A stretch of 64,000 nt of DNA from Halostagnicola kamekurae (GCF_900116205.1 NZ_FOZS01000003.1:186001-250000); one strand, 5' to 3'. Numbered from the stretch's first letter, positions 19,471 to 28,872 are shown. Notes: a model not told the origin generated them from the letters alone. Numbers and translations are program-made.

Positions 19471-20244
19471 ATGCAGGACTATTCACACGCGCCGGTTTCG
19501 GTCGCGGACAAGCGAGCGGTCATCGTCGGTGGTACGAGCGGGCTTGGACAGGCGATCGCGGTCGGTTTCGCAGCCGACGGCGCGGATGTCATCGCGACGA
19601 GTCGCAGCCAAGACGCGGTCGACGAAACCGCATCACTGCTCGAAGAACGGGGCGCAGATACTGCACGAGTGACCTGTGACGTGCTCGATCGAGACTCGCT
19701 CGAGAACGTCCGCGATGTCGCTCGAGAGACGTTCGGCGGCATCGATATCGTCGTCGCCTCGCAGGGGGCGATCTCGAGAGAGACGGTACTTGGAATCGAA
19801 GACGACGACTGGGAGTTCGTCACGGACGTTGCACTCGACGGCGTGCGGCGCGTGACGCAAGTGTTCGCGCCCGCGATGGACGACGGCGGGTCGATCATCA
19901 ACATCTCCTCGCTGGCGGCGCGGCTCTCGATGGCGAACCTCCCGGCGTACTCCGCGGCCAAAGGCGGCGTCGAAGCCTTCACTCGAGCCTCGGCCAAGGA
20001 ACTCGCACCTGAAGTTCGCGTCAACGCGATCGCGCCCGGGTTTTTCATCACACCACAGAACGCGGACACCTACGCCGAGGGGACCGAAAAACGCGAGAAG
20101 ATCGACGACCGCACGCCGATGGGACGAGTCGGCGAGCGCGAAGAACTGATCGGGGCGGCGATCTATCTCTCGAGCGACGCGTCGTCGTTCGTCACGGGCG
20201 AAGTGCTCACCGTCGACGGCGGGTTCGCAGATAGCGCGTTCTGA
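19471..20244 (+). CDS. SDR-family NAD(P) oxidoreductase
   Basis: Classical short-chain dehydrogenase of about 257 residues from the ATG at 19471 (MQDYSHAPVSVADKRAVIV); earlier in-frame ATGs at 19405 and 19435 are possible but add unconserved residues. The cofactor motif is GGTSGLGQAIA, the structural motif a variant at ASQGA, and the catalytic tetrad includes the serine of NISSLAA and YSAAK. The C-terminus has EVLTVDGGFADSAF. It probably oxidises a sugar acid or sugar, by analogy with gluconate and KDG dehydrogenases and by location beside the pentose cluster. The substrate is undetermined. Confidence 0.85.
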   Translation: MQDYSHAPVSVADKRAVIVGGTSGLGQAIAVGFAADGADVIATSRSQDAVDETASLLEERGADTARVTCDVLDRDSLENVRDVARETFGGIDIVVASQGAISRETVLGIEDDDWEFVTDVALDGVRRVTQVFAPAMDDGGSIINISSLAARLSMANLPAYSAAKGGVEAFTRASAKELAPEVRVNAIAPGFFITPQNADTYAEGTEKREKIDDRTPMGRVGEREELIGAAIYLSSDASSFVTGEVLTVDGGFADSAF

Positions 20245-20375
20245 CGCTTCTCGATCCTACTTGAGGTATTGTTACCGGTCGAATGTCGACCGTAGTAGCC
20301 CACTAGTTCCGTACCCGTTGCGAGGGGGTGAGAAGTGGGAAACGTTACGGCAAACCATCGTGTTGCTCTGAGCCA

Positions 20376-21365
20376 ATGGTAGACAGTTCCCGCGTGGAGT
20401 CAGTCGACCTGACCGACTATCGATCGACGATCAGTTCTAGAACGGCTGGATCGAGATGAACCGCGAGATCACACTCGAGTACCAGTACGAGCAACTCGAG
20501 CGGCTGTCTCGAGAACTTCCGTCGTGTCGCTTCCGGTGAGTCGAACGGATTCGAAGGGATGTGGTTCGCCGGCTCGAATGCGTACAAGTGGCTCGAGGCG
20601 GCCAGTTACGTGCTCGCGGGCGGAGATGTCGATTCCGACGCTTGGCTCGACGAAAGCCGTCGGAACGAACTCCGAGAACGAGTCGACGGCGTCATCGACC
20701 TCGGCGCGGTGCTCAGGAAGGTGACGGGTACATCAATACCTATTTCACTCTCGAGGAACCCGACGAGCGCTGGACGAACCTCAACATGATGCACGAACTC
20801 TACTGTGCGGGCCACCTTATCGAGGCGGCCGTCGCCCACTTTCGTGCGACGAGCGACTCGAGGTTACTCGACGTGGCGTCGCGGTTTGCCGACCACATCG
20901 ACGCGCGGGTCGACGACGAATCGACGGTGCGCCGGGCCACCAAGAGATCGAACTGGCGCTGGTGAAACTCGCACGCGTTACCGACGAGCAACGCTACCTG
21001 ACTCTCACAAAAACGTTCGTCGACCGGCGCGGGCGGAACGATCGGTTCGAACGGGAGTTTGAACGCGTCGAGTCGATCGCAAGGTACGCTCCCGAAGACG
21101 GCGACATCGCGACGGACGCCCGCGGCGCGTTCTACGAAGAAGACGAATACGACGGCTCGTACGCTCAGGCCCACGAGCCGTTTCGCGAACAAGAGACGGT
21201 CGAGGGGCACGCGGTTCGGACGATGTACTACTTCTCCTGGGTCGCGGACGTCGCCGCCGAAACCGGCGACAGAGAGTTGCTCGGGCGACTCGAGACGCTC
21301 TGGGAGAACATAACCAGCAGGCGAATGTACGTGACGGGCGGGATCGGCACGAGCGAACACGGCGA
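20376..21365 (+). pseudogene. GH127-type beta-L-arabinofuranosidase, frameshifted and truncated
   Basis: Several frames rebuild a GH127 (DUF1680) enzyme. Pieces are NGWIEMNREITLEYQYEQLE, GSNAYKWLEAASYVLAGGDV, GYINTYFTLEEPDERWTNLN with MMHELYCAGHLIEAAVAH, then EEDEYDGSYAQAHEPFREQE and the conserved YVTGGIGTSEHGER. The likely start is the ATG at 20376. At least four frame changes are needed, and the C-terminal half is missing: directly after GTSEHGER the sequence continues as the tail of a GH4 glycosidase. GH127 removes arabinofuranose from plant glycans, consistent with the decayed GH51 gene. Confidence 0.75.
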
Positions 21366-21701
21366 GCGTCGCCGAATGAATCTGAACGTCCCGAACGACG
21401 GCAGACGTATCACAACGTCCCCGACGACGCGCTCGTCGAAGTCCCCTATCCCGCAAACAGAACGGGCGTTCGCCCATACACAATCGGATACCTCCTGTCG
21501 CAGCTGGCAGCTCTCAACCGATCGAACGTCAACGGCCAATCGCTCGCCGTCGAAGCGGTACTCGAGCGAGACGAAAAACGGCTGCGATAGGCGGTGAAAC
21601 TCGATCCGCTGACGAGTGCGGTCTGTTCGCTCGAGGAGATAGACGACCTGGTAGACGAGTTACTCGAGGCGAATGCAGCGTATCTCCCAGCATATAGCTA
21701 A
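21366..21701 (+). pseudogene. GH4-family glycosidase, C-terminal remnant
   Basis: The sequence reads NVPNDG, then after a one-base shift YHNVPDDALVEVPYPANRTG and IGYLLSQLAALNRSNVNGQ. An in-frame TAG follows DEKRLR, and the tail is VKLDPLTSAVCSLEEIDDL. These are the C-terminal blocks of NAD-dependent GH4 alpha-galactosidase/glucuronidase-type enzymes. Only about the last 110 residues are present and they are fused to the broken GH127 gene. The head of a GH4 gene is found separately at 45.3 kb. Confidence 0.7.
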
Positions 21702-22269
21702 TCGTTTTTGAGAACGGTATTGTTTTATAAAAAATTTACTGTCACTATTTCAGAGCAGAGAGTTCTCCATAGGACAACGAGTTCAGTTACGTAAATCCGA
21801 GCACGGACCCACTGAAAACGGGTCGCTCGGACGATCACACTCGCCGGATGGGTCGAGACGAACGCTCAAGAGACGAATCGAGAAGAACTTCGACGAACAA
21901 TTGTCCTGCCGTATCCACGGTCTCACTAGTAGTGATAGCACTTGAACCGGGTTTTAGTTACAATCGTAGGGATGTAATTCTAACTGTCGGGCGTCGCACT
22001 GATCGTCCGGATAGCAGACTGATTGGGAAAATCACGGGAAGGCAAAGTAGATCGGCAGTCTACGGGCGACTCAGCAGAGTTACCGTTCGAGCATCACACG
22101 ACCGTACCAAACAGGCGAGAAACGTCGAATAGTGTCGGAGAAAGCCATAACGGAACAGTGCGAGTGGCCATACGGAATACACCTGAGATTCGACGGCCGA
22201 GCGGTGAACGGGAATAACGAACTGGATTCGTGGGAAACTTCGAAACCGGTAAGCAAGCCGTCCGCTCGA
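21702..22269. other. Non-coding interval
   Basis: About 570 bases with no supported gene; it holds one exact TTACA-N10-TGTAA palindrome. An AT-rich stretch lies just after the GH4 remnant. Confidence 0.5.
21958..21977. promoter_or_regulatory. Palindromic site TTACA-N10-TGTAA, copy 2
   Basis: Reads TTACAATCGTAGGGATGTAA. It lies 257 bases after the GH127/GH4 pseudogene; no intact start codon is close on either strand. Confidence 0.45.
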
Positions 22270-22644
22270 CTACGATTGTTCGACCAGTTCGATAACGTAG
22301 CCGTCCGGATCTTCGATGAACGCAACGCGCGTGTCGACTGCATCGATGGTCGTCGGTTCAGTCACCACTGGACAGTCGGTTTCGTCCACGATCCTGTCTA
22401 CCTCCTCGTCGACGTTCTCGACGCCGATTGCGAGGTGATCGATTCCGGAGGGATCGATCGGCTCCTCGCGGTTCTCGTCGTAGCGAAACTGGAGTTCACC
22501 GCCCGATCCGGTTCCGACGAAGTAGTTTCTGACATCGTCGCCTGGCCGCTTGAAATCCTTCGTGTGTTCGAATCCGAGCGATTCGTAGAAGGCTTTCGTC
22601 GCCTCAAGGTCCGACACTGCCATCGCGGTATGGAGTATTCCCAT
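22270..22644 (-). CDS. VOC-superfamily protein (glyoxalase/lactoylglutathione-lyase like)
   Basis: Small metal-binding protein of 124 residues from the ATG at 22644. That start is preferred because a TATA-like ATTTAAGTA lies 25-30 bases upstream, fitting a leaderless message; an ATG 21 bases earlier is less likely. The first beta-alpha-beta module is ILHTAMAVSDLEATKAFYES. The second is IDHLAIGVENVDEEVDRI, ending in FIEDPDGYVIELVEQS with the final metal-ligand glutamate. It may be a glyoxalase I-like lyase or a dioxygenase-related protein; the substrate is unknown. It is in tandem with glycerate kinase 60 bases away. Confidence 0.87.
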   Translation of the reverse strand: MGILHTAMAVSDLEATKAFYESLGFEHTKDFKRPGDDVRNYFVGTGSGGELQFRYDENREEPIDPSGIDHLAIGVENVDEEVDRIVDETDCPVVTEPTTIDAVDTRVAFIEDPDGYVIELVEQS

Positions 22645-22704
22645 ACCAGTACCGAATGTAACCAATCTACTTAAATGATCGTACTGCCGGCGAGGAGAGA
22701 ACGG

Positions 22705-24027
22705 CTATTCGGTGACGAGCATGACGCGAAGATCGTTGACGTTCGTCCCCGTCTGTCCCGTGAAAAGCAGCGCGTTTCGGTCCTCGAGGTACGTGTACGC
22801 GTCGTTGTCGGCCAGCGCCGCGTGGGCCTCGATCCGGTCCGAAACCGTCTCGCTCGTAACGAGACTGCCCGCGGAGTCGGTCGGCCCGTCGATACCGTCC
22901 GTATCGGTCGCTGCCAGGACGACGTCCGACGGTAACTCGAGGGCCGCGCTCAACGCGAACTCTTGATTCGGGCCGCCGATGCCGTCGCCCGTGATCGTCA
23001 CCGTCGTTTCGCCACCAGAGATGATGGCCGCGGGAGGAGACACCGGGTTTCCGGTGCGTCGAATCTCCTCGGCGATCGCGACGTGGGTCTTGGCGGCCGA
23101 CTGGGTCTCCCCGCGCACGGACGTCGAGAGAATAACGGTCTCGAAGCCGGCCTCGTCGCAGACGTCCGCTGCGGCCGACGCTGCGGTGAAATTGTCCGCG
23201 AGAACCGACACCGAGACCGACTCGAATGCCGGGTCGCCGACGATCGGCGTCTCGTCTATCTCGCCGTTCGCGCCGGCGCGCAAGTGTTCGTCGACCGAGT
23301 CTGGCACGTCGACATCGTACGTCTGGAGGCCGCTCCGGGCGTCCTCGTAGGTTGTCTGATCCGGTGAAAGGGGGCCACTTGCGACCACAGAGGGATCGCC
23401 GGAGGTCACGTCGCTGAAGACGAGTCCGACGGCCGTCGCGGGCGCGAGTTCCCGTGCGAGTTGACCGCCTTTCAACGCGGAGACGTGCTTTCTGACCGTG
23501 TTGATCGTCGCGATGGGAGCCCCACTTCGCAAGAGCGCGTCCGTGAGCTTGCGAAGGTCCGACAGCGTGATCCCATCGACGGGGGCGGCAAGGAGGGCGC
23601 TGCCACCGCCGGTTATCGGCGCGAGGACGAGGGTGTCCTCGCCGCAGTCTCGAGCCTGTTCGATGAGTCGACCCGTCCCGTCGATGTTCGATTCGGTCGG
23701 CGTCGGGTGGTCGCCCTCGACCATCTCGATCGGGCCGGCCACGGCCGGATCGTCAGTGACGACGAGTCCACCAGCGAGGTGCTCGCCGAGTTCCACCGCC
23801 AGCGCACTGGCGACACGGCCCGCTGCGTTTCCGCCGCCGAGAACGCGAACCTCGTCGTAGTTCTTGAGATCGAACCGGTCCGAAGCGATCCGAAGTGTAT
23901 CGTCGTCGACCGAGACCGTCTCGGAGATCACCGTCTGGGGATGGGCGGCGGTGATCCCGGCCTCGACGGCCTCGAGTGCTCGTTCGGCGGTCGGCGTTTC
24001 GGCCCGGACACGATGACGGTCGATCAC
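22705..24027 (-). CDS. Glycerate 2-kinase (type II, MOFRL family)
   Basis: ATP-dependent glycerate kinase producing 2-phosphoglycerate, a link from glycerate or sugar-acid breakdown to lower glycolysis. 440 residues from a GTG at 24027; a TATA-like TTTATATC lies about 25 bases before it. Family blocks include the N-terminal glycerate-binding domain (VRVLGGGNAAGRVA), VLAPITGGGSALLAAPV and the MOFRL C-terminal domain (ISGGETTVTITGDGIGGPNQEFAL, ATDTDGIDGPTDSAGSLV). Length is normal for the family. Haloarchaea use this enzyme in fructose or glycerate metabolism; no partner gene is adjacent. Confidence 0.92.
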   Translation of the reverse strand: MIDRHRVRAETPTAERALEAVEAGITAAHPQTVISETVSVDDDTLRIASDRFDLKNYDEVRVLGGGNAAGRVASALAVELGEHLAGGLVVTDDPAVAGPIEMVEGDHPTPTESNIDGTGRLIEQARDCGEDTLVLAPITGGGSALLAAPVDGITLSDLRKLTDALLRSGAPIATINTVRKHVSALKGGQLARELAPATAVGLVFSDVTSGDPSVVASGPLSPDQTTYEDARSGLQTYDVDVPDSVDEHLRAGANGEIDETPIVGDPAFESVSVSVLADNFTAASAAADVCDEAGFETVILSTSVRGETQSAAKTHVAIAEEIRRTGNPVSPPAAIISGGETTVTITGDGIGGPNQEFALSAALELPSDVVLAATDTDGIDGPTDSAGSLVTSETVSDRIEAHAALADNDAYTYLEDRNALLFTGQTGTNVNDLRVMLVTE

Positions 24028-24214
24028 GCTTCGTCGTAGGTGACACTGTGATATAAATTCTTGTTTCGCTTCTGTATCCGAAAACGAAGTTGCCTGTAAG
24101 AGCCGAATAGACCAGCGTCGATCACAAAACGGAGAATATCGTGCCTACCGTGATGGATCGGTACCCGGCGACAAGTCGAGCGAAAGAAATCGTCGAACGG
24201 TTCGACCGCGAGCG

Positions 24215-25228
24215 TTAAACCTGAATATCCAGTCTCTCAACAAGAGACCCGTAATATTCGTACTGTTCGTCGAGGTACTCTCGGAACTCCGAGGGACCGC
24301 GTTCGATTTTGGTAAAGTGATTGTCGTCGAGAAACGTCGAGAACTCCTCGTCGTCATAGACGGATTCGTAGACGCCGGCGATTTCTTCCTGGCGAGCTGT
24401 GGACATCCCGCCGGATCCGAAGTGGCCGAGCCAGGAACCGATCTGGATGTCGATCCCCTCGTCGACCATCGCCGGCGTATCCGGGAACGCGTCGAGTTGC
24501 TCGTCGTGCATCACACCCAGCGCGTCGAGTTCGCCCTCCGTGACCCGCGTTCGGACCTCCGGCGCACCGACGATGGTACAGTCGACTTCCTCGTCGGCAA
24601 CCGCCGTAATCGCCGGATCGGCACCGTCGTGTGGAATGTAATCAAGTTCGATGTTCGCTTCAGCAGCGAAAGCAGCGCCGGCGAGGTGCCAGGACGAGCC
24701 GTTTCCAGACTGGGCCATCGAAACCTCACCTGGGTTATCAGCGGCGTAATCGACGAACTCCCCGAGCGAAGAAAAGTCGGAGTTTTCGTGGACGACGAGT
24801 GCCGCAGGCATCTCCGTGTACTGCATGATCGGCGTGATGTCATCCGGGCTCAGATCAGCCAGATCGAGGTGCTCATATAGCGTAATTTCGGGCGCCGCGA
24901 CGCCAATCGTGTGTCCGCTATTGCCAGAATTTGCTGCCTCGTTCATACCGATCGAGCCGGATTCGCCCGTCTGGTTTGCGACGTTCCACGACACGTTGGT
25001 GTATGATTCGGCAGCCTCCGCGACTGCTCGACTCGTCCGGTCGGCACCACCGTCTTGCGCCCACGGGACGATTATCTCGATCTCTCGCGACGGCCACGCA
25101 CTGGCTGACCGAAGTCGATTAAGACAACCAGCAGTCAGTGCGAGCCCGGATCCGCCGAGAGCTTTGATCGCGTTCCGACGGGTCAGTACACCGTTCCCAC
25201 TTATATTGATACCGTGGGCGTCTACCAT
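24215..25228 (-). CDS. TctC/Bug-family tripartite tricarboxylate transporter binding protein (orphan)
   Basis: Predicted secreted lipoprotein of 337 residues. The N-terminus has a twin-arginine pair (RR at 17-18) and a lipobox LTAGC with the cysteine at 35, so export and lipid anchoring are likely. The mature part shows Bug/TctC blocks such as IEIIVPWAQDGGADRTSRAV, SWNVANQTGESGSIGMNEAA and GSSWHLAGAAFAAEANIEL. TctC proteins bind citrate or other carboxylates and normally deliver them to TctA/TctB, which are absent from the window. The next gene upstream on the same strand encodes an MFS carrier. A TATA-like TTTAAAATAA lies about 30 bases before the start. Confidence 0.88.
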   Translation of the reverse strand: MVDAHGINISGNGVLTRRNAIKALGGSGLALTAGCLNRLRSASAWPSREIEIIVPWAQDGGADRTSRAVAEAAESYTNVSWNVANQTGESGSIGMNEAANSGNSGHTIGVAAPEITLYEHLDLADLSPDDITPIMQYTEMPAALVVHENSDFSSLGEFVDYAADNPGEVSMAQSGNGSSWHLAGAAFAAEANIELDYIPHDGADPAITAVADEEVDCTIVGAPEVRTRVTEGELDALGVMHDEQLDAFPDTPAMVDEGIDIQIGSWLGHFGSGGMSTARQEEIAGVYESVYDDEEFSTFLDDNHFTKIERGPSEFREYLDEQYEYYGSLVERLDIQV

Positions 25229-25503
25229 TATACTAGTGAATAATAGTCTGTTATTTTAAACCTTTCGAATAGAACTACGCTGCTTCCAGCGAGAAGAACG
25301 CAAACGGACCCGGTTCGGGAGCTCACTCGAGGGCAAGAACGGAAGCGAACAAGAATACCCTCGAGAGATGCCAATGTGACAGGACCAGTGTCGACCCATT
25401 AACTGTTGACCAAATCGAAACGGTCTGAAGACCAATACGACGCGAAAGACGCCGAGATCGACAGCGGAAAACGGATTGGTCGACCAACGTGTGGGCTACC
25501 GGA

Positions 25504-26679
25504 TCAGTATCCGAGATCGAGTACGGAATTAGCAACGAGTAGGAGACAGACCACGGCGAGCAAAACTGCCAGAAAACCGATTGAAACGCCCCACCCGAAT
25601 AGATCCGCAAGCAATCCGACGACGACGGAACCCGAGGCGGCGATCGTCATGTATACCGTTCTGAAGAGCCCGAATCCGAAGCTTCGCTCGGTTTCGGAGA
25701 GCCGATCCATCAACCGAGAGAAGACTGCTGCTCCCCATCCCATCCCGATTCCGAGCAGTAACGAGCCGACGACGAGCAGTGACAGTCTAGATCCCAGAAC
25801 GAGGAGTCCGAAGCCAGCGATACCCGAAACCATACAGATGCCGATCGCGGGGTCGCGTCCGAACCGATCCGAAACGGCACCGACGCCGACCTGTAACACG
25901 CCCTGTGAAAGGAAGTACAGGCCGAACAAGATCCCCGCGACGGTCTTCGACAAGTCGTGATACTGGCCCAAAAACGCTGGCAAGAACGAGGCGATAGCCT
26001 GCCAGGTGAACTCCGTGATTATCGCGATCGTCCCCGTAAAGACAATCGGTGGCCGTGAGAGCAGCGTCCGTATCGGCTCGAGTCGAAACTGTTCGCGCAT
26101 CGATCTATCGGGATTCGGTGGGTCGGTGGAACGAAGACGCCAGAACGCGAGGGCGAAAACGAGAAACGCGACGATCGCTGTGAGAAAGACGGCGGAGCGC
26201 CACCCATACCGAACGGCGACCCACGAGATGAGAATCGGCGTCGCCAGTCCCGCGAGCGGCGCACCGGAGTTGTGAATCCCGATTGCAGTACCGGTATCGT
26301 CGTAAATTCGGGTCAAAAGCGTTGTCGCCACGCTGTAGTGAAGTCCGGCGACGCCGCCGAGGAGCAGGACCCCGAGAACGAAGACGCCGAATCCCGGTGC
26401 GATTACGATGACGAGCGTCGTGACACCCGTTCCCGCGACCGAGAGTAGAATAACGAGCCGTTCGCCGTATCGGTCTGCGAGTATGCCACTAGGAAACTGC
26501 GTTAGCGCGTACGTGAGCCACATACACGTCAATGCAGCACCGATTAGTGTGCGAGAGACGTCGAATTCAGCCGCAATGTCGGTAACGACTGGACTTATCG
26601 CCAGTCGGCCGAACACCGTTACGAACAGTGCCAACGTACAGACGGCGAGAACTGTCTCACGGTATTTCCATCGCATCAC
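25504..26679 (-). CDS. MFS transporter
   Basis: Major facilitator superfamily carrier of 391 residues with about 12 hydrophobic helices. The loop motif between helices 2 and 3 is GILADRYGERLV, a good match to the MFS consensus, and its counterpart in the second half is GAVSDRFGRDP. The family is that of small-organic-anion or drug permeases; the substrate is unknown. It lies 275 bases from the TctC-like gene on the same strand and could share its regulation. Confidence 0.9.
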   Translation of the reverse strand: MMRWKYRETVLAVCTLALFVTVFGRLAISPVVTDIAAEFDVSRTLIGAALTCMWLTYALTQFPSGILADRYGERLVILLSVAGTGVTTLVIVIAPGFGVFVLGVLLLGGVAGLHYSVATTLLTRIYDDTGTAIGIHNSGAPLAGLATPILISWVAVRYGWRSAVFLTAIVAFLVFALAFWRLRSTDPPNPDRSMREQFRLEPIRTLLSRPPIVFTGTIAIITEFTWQAIASFLPAFLGQYHDLSKTVAGILFGLYFLSQGVLQVGVGAVSDRFGRDPAIGICMVSGIAGFGLLVLGSRLSLLVVGSLLLGIGMGWGAAVFSRLMDRLSETERSFGFGLFRTVYMTIAASGSVVVGLLADLFGWGVSIGFLAVLLAVVCLLLVANSVLDLGY

Positions 26680-26901
26680 TTACGTGCGATTTCGTGAGCA
26701 ATGAGTAAACGTTTCGGAAATCTCTCGAGTCGGCACATACCACAAATCAATAGTATCGGTTTGGAATAACAATCCACAGAATTATGGTTTTATTTGCTCT
26801 AGTTTCGGAAAATAATCGTAGTTGATGAGAACTGTTCAGTGGTATACCTCAAGATAGCGTGTTCGAACTGCAGTTTGATTTGGTCTCTGGCACAACATTA
26901 A

Positions 26902-26916
26902 TGTGGATTATCCACA
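26902..26916. repeat. Perfect palindrome TGTGGAT-T-ATCCACA
   Basis: Seven-base perfect arms around one base, in the AT-rich gap between the MFS gene and aroD. It could be an operator. No second copy was noticed. Confidence 0.5.
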
Positions 26917-27430
26917 ATATATTAGAAGCAGATCACGAGTTTACATCCCAGGACTCTGGAGCTATGTGACCCCTTCGGTGCTGAGGCATAGCTTATTGGA
27001 GAGAGTGAACCATCTCATTTTCCCATATCTCAATCCCTCTCGTGTGTAAAATAGATCAATACCAAATTAGTTCCGGAGTATACCGATGATATATTATATT
27101 CATTCGACATCTGTGAAGAAATAGAATCGGTGAAATGGCAACCCACCGTCCGAGCACGTGCGTATCAAGTACTACCATTGCCCTACATACTATTGATTGT
27201 CCTTCACAATATACCTATTGCAGAATATTGATATTTATCTACTCAACTGCAGTGATTCTAATCACCTACATCCCCTGACGGTTTCGCCATTCCCAGAACG
27301 TGTCGGGTCTTTATGGGATGAGAAAAGCATTCCCGAGATGGTTCCGAGGCGATCACCGGAGATGATTACTAGAATAAGTCAGACCGAACACCCGAAATTG
27401 GGCGAGGGTAATTTAAATCGAATAGGAACA

Positions 27431-27438
27431 TTTTATAC
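27431..27438 (+). promoter_or_regulatory. TATA-like box of aroD
   Basis: TTTTATAC lies about 26 bases upstream of the ATG at 27460, the spacing expected for a leaderless haloarchaeal transcript. It supports that start over an in-frame GTG at 27445. Confidence 0.6.
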
Positions 27439-27459
27439 CGTCGAGTGAGAAACCGTACC

Positions 27460-28203
27460 ATGGACCGTGAGGAGTTCGCTCTTGCAGCGACTACGAATGA
27501 TCTTACACGGGAGACAGAGGCTCGAGGGACGGCAGACGTTATCGAATTTCGAATGGACAAGGCCGACGAACCGCTCGCGCAACTCGAGGACTACGACGGT
27601 GAGTTACCGATCATCGCGACAAATCGGTCGCAGTGGTTCGGCGGCAACGCGATCGACCACGGGCGACTGGATCGATTGATGGAGGCGGCACGGTCTGATG
27701 CCGTCGAAATGGTCGATATCGAACTGGAAACCGCACGTGGCAAAGAGTGGGTTCTCGAGGAGTTTCGCGAAACGGATATCGACCTGATCATCTCGTTTCA
27801 CGAGTTCGAGGAAACGCCGGATCAGTCGACGCTCGATGCGATCATCGAAGAGTGCGCCCGATATGGCGATATCGCGAAAGTCGCGACGTTCGCGAACGAT
27901 CAGACGGACACGCTTCGAATGCTCACTGCGATCAATTCCGCGACGGAAAACGGGATTCAGATTGCCGGGATCTCGATGGGGGAGATCGGCAGTCACGTTC
28001 GCGTCCTCGGCCCGCTGTACGGTTCGAAACTTGGATACGCGCCGCTGGAAACCGACACGAGCGAATACGCACCTGGACAGATTTCGCTCCAGCGATTGCG
28101 GTCGCTCATTGAAGCGATAAAGCAGGGCGAAGCAGCGACGCAGATCATCGACGGCGTCGACGGAAAAACACCAGCATCACACGGATTTTCTCAGACGGAC
28201 TAG
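27460..28203 (+). CDS. aroD: 3-dehydroquinate dehydratase, type I
   Basis: Shikimate-pathway enzyme converting 3-dehydroquinate to 3-dehydroshikimate by a Schiff-base mechanism. 247 residues. The catalytic histidine is H114 in ISFHEFEETP and the Schiff-base lysine is K140 in DIAKVATFA. VIEFRMDKAD holds the substrate-binding acidic/arginine residues near 27-36, and ISMGEIGSHVRVLGPLYGSKLGYA forms the C-terminal part of the barrel. No other shikimate gene lies in the window. It abuts the replication origin region, with tandem repeats starting 39 bases after its stop. Confidence 0.92.
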   Translation: MDREEFALAATTNDLTRETEARGTADVIEFRMDKADEPLAQLEDYDGELPIIATNRSQWFGGNAIDHGRLDRLMEAARSDAVEMVDIELETARGKEWVLEEFRETDIDLIISFHEFEETPDQSTLDAIIEECARYGDIAKVATFANDQTDTLRMLTAINSATENGIQIAGISMGEIGSHVRVLGPLYGSKLGYAPLETDTSEYAPGQISLQRLRSLIEAIKQGEAATQIIDGVDGKTPASHGFSQTD

Positions 28204-28241
28204 TTTTCGGAAGAAGGATTCAGGATCTTTAGGGAGAGTGT

Positions 28242-28320
28242 AGTTCAGGGCATTTTTGAAGGAAGTTCGAGGCATTTTCGGAGGAAGTTCGAGATTTTTT
28301 AGGAGAGTAGTTCGGGCTTT
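28242..28320 (+). repeat. Imperfect tandem repeats of about 22 bp at the left edge of the origin
   Basis: Units start AGTTCrnG with a T-run and end GGAGGA or similar. They begin at 28242, 28264, 28286 and 28309 (last one partial). The repeats lie between aroD and the first origin box and are rich in T on one strand. Confidence 0.65.
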
Positions 28321-28393
28321 GTCACTCGACCGGTGTGCTTCTTTGGAACTGTTGCTCTCAGAACGAACCGGGCCCACCGCTCGCCGTCGTCAG

Positions 28394-28413
28394 ACACCAC
28401 AATGTCCGCTGTT
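28394..28413 (-). repeat. Origin box copy 1
   Basis: On the minus strand reads AACAGCGGACATTGTGGTGT. Confidence 0.8.
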
Positions 28414-28481
28414 ATTACCGAAGTCGGAAGCGAAATTTCGGGCGAACCGGAAGATTTGCGAGCAAAACCTGACGGAACGAC

Positions 28482-28501
28482 AACAGCGGACACAGTGGTG
28501 T
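28482..28501 (+). repeat. Origin box copy 2
   Basis: AACAGCGGACACAGTGGTGT, identical over 20 bases to copy 3, whose start is 35 bases downstream. Confidence 0.85.
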
Positions 28502-28516
28502 CAATCCGACGAAGAC

Positions 28517-28536
28517 AACAGCGGACACAGTGGTGT
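28517..28536 (+). repeat. Origin box copy 3
   Basis: AACAGCGGACACAGTGGTGT followed by TCGAACG, a flank shared with the distant copy at 33722. Confidence 0.85.
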
Positions 28537-28872
28537 TCGAACGGGGGTCGAAACACGTTTGTCGTACCTCGTGAACTCGATAGAACCACGAGAGAGAACC
28601 ACGAATGCGATGACGATACGCTGTTAATTCTAGACTCGGAACGGACCGTTGAACTCAGAGCGTACGACACAGCCCCTGTAATCGAAAAGAGTTACGAAAG
28701 CTAAGGTGAAAGCGAAGCCGGATTCGAACGTGAATCGATCGTCTCGATGTCGACGCGATTCTGGACATTGATCTCGAGCTGCGGACTGTCGACAGACGAA
28801 GCGGGTTGCGTACCTAGAGATATTCGGATTGTGGTTTCGAAGTCGAGGGTATTCGGATGGGAGCTTCGAAAC

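Larger units (their letters stand above)
26680..27459. other. AT-rich non-coding region before aroD
   Basis: About 780 bases without a supported gene and with clearly lower GC than neighbours. It contains a perfect palindrome at 26902-26916 and the aroD promoter at its right end. Confidence 0.6.

Noticed and set aside
28333-28704. Open frames running through the origin boxes (for example 123 codons on the plus strand)
   Set aside because: They translate the repeats themselves and have no homology or promoter; the interval is better explained as non-coding origin DNA.
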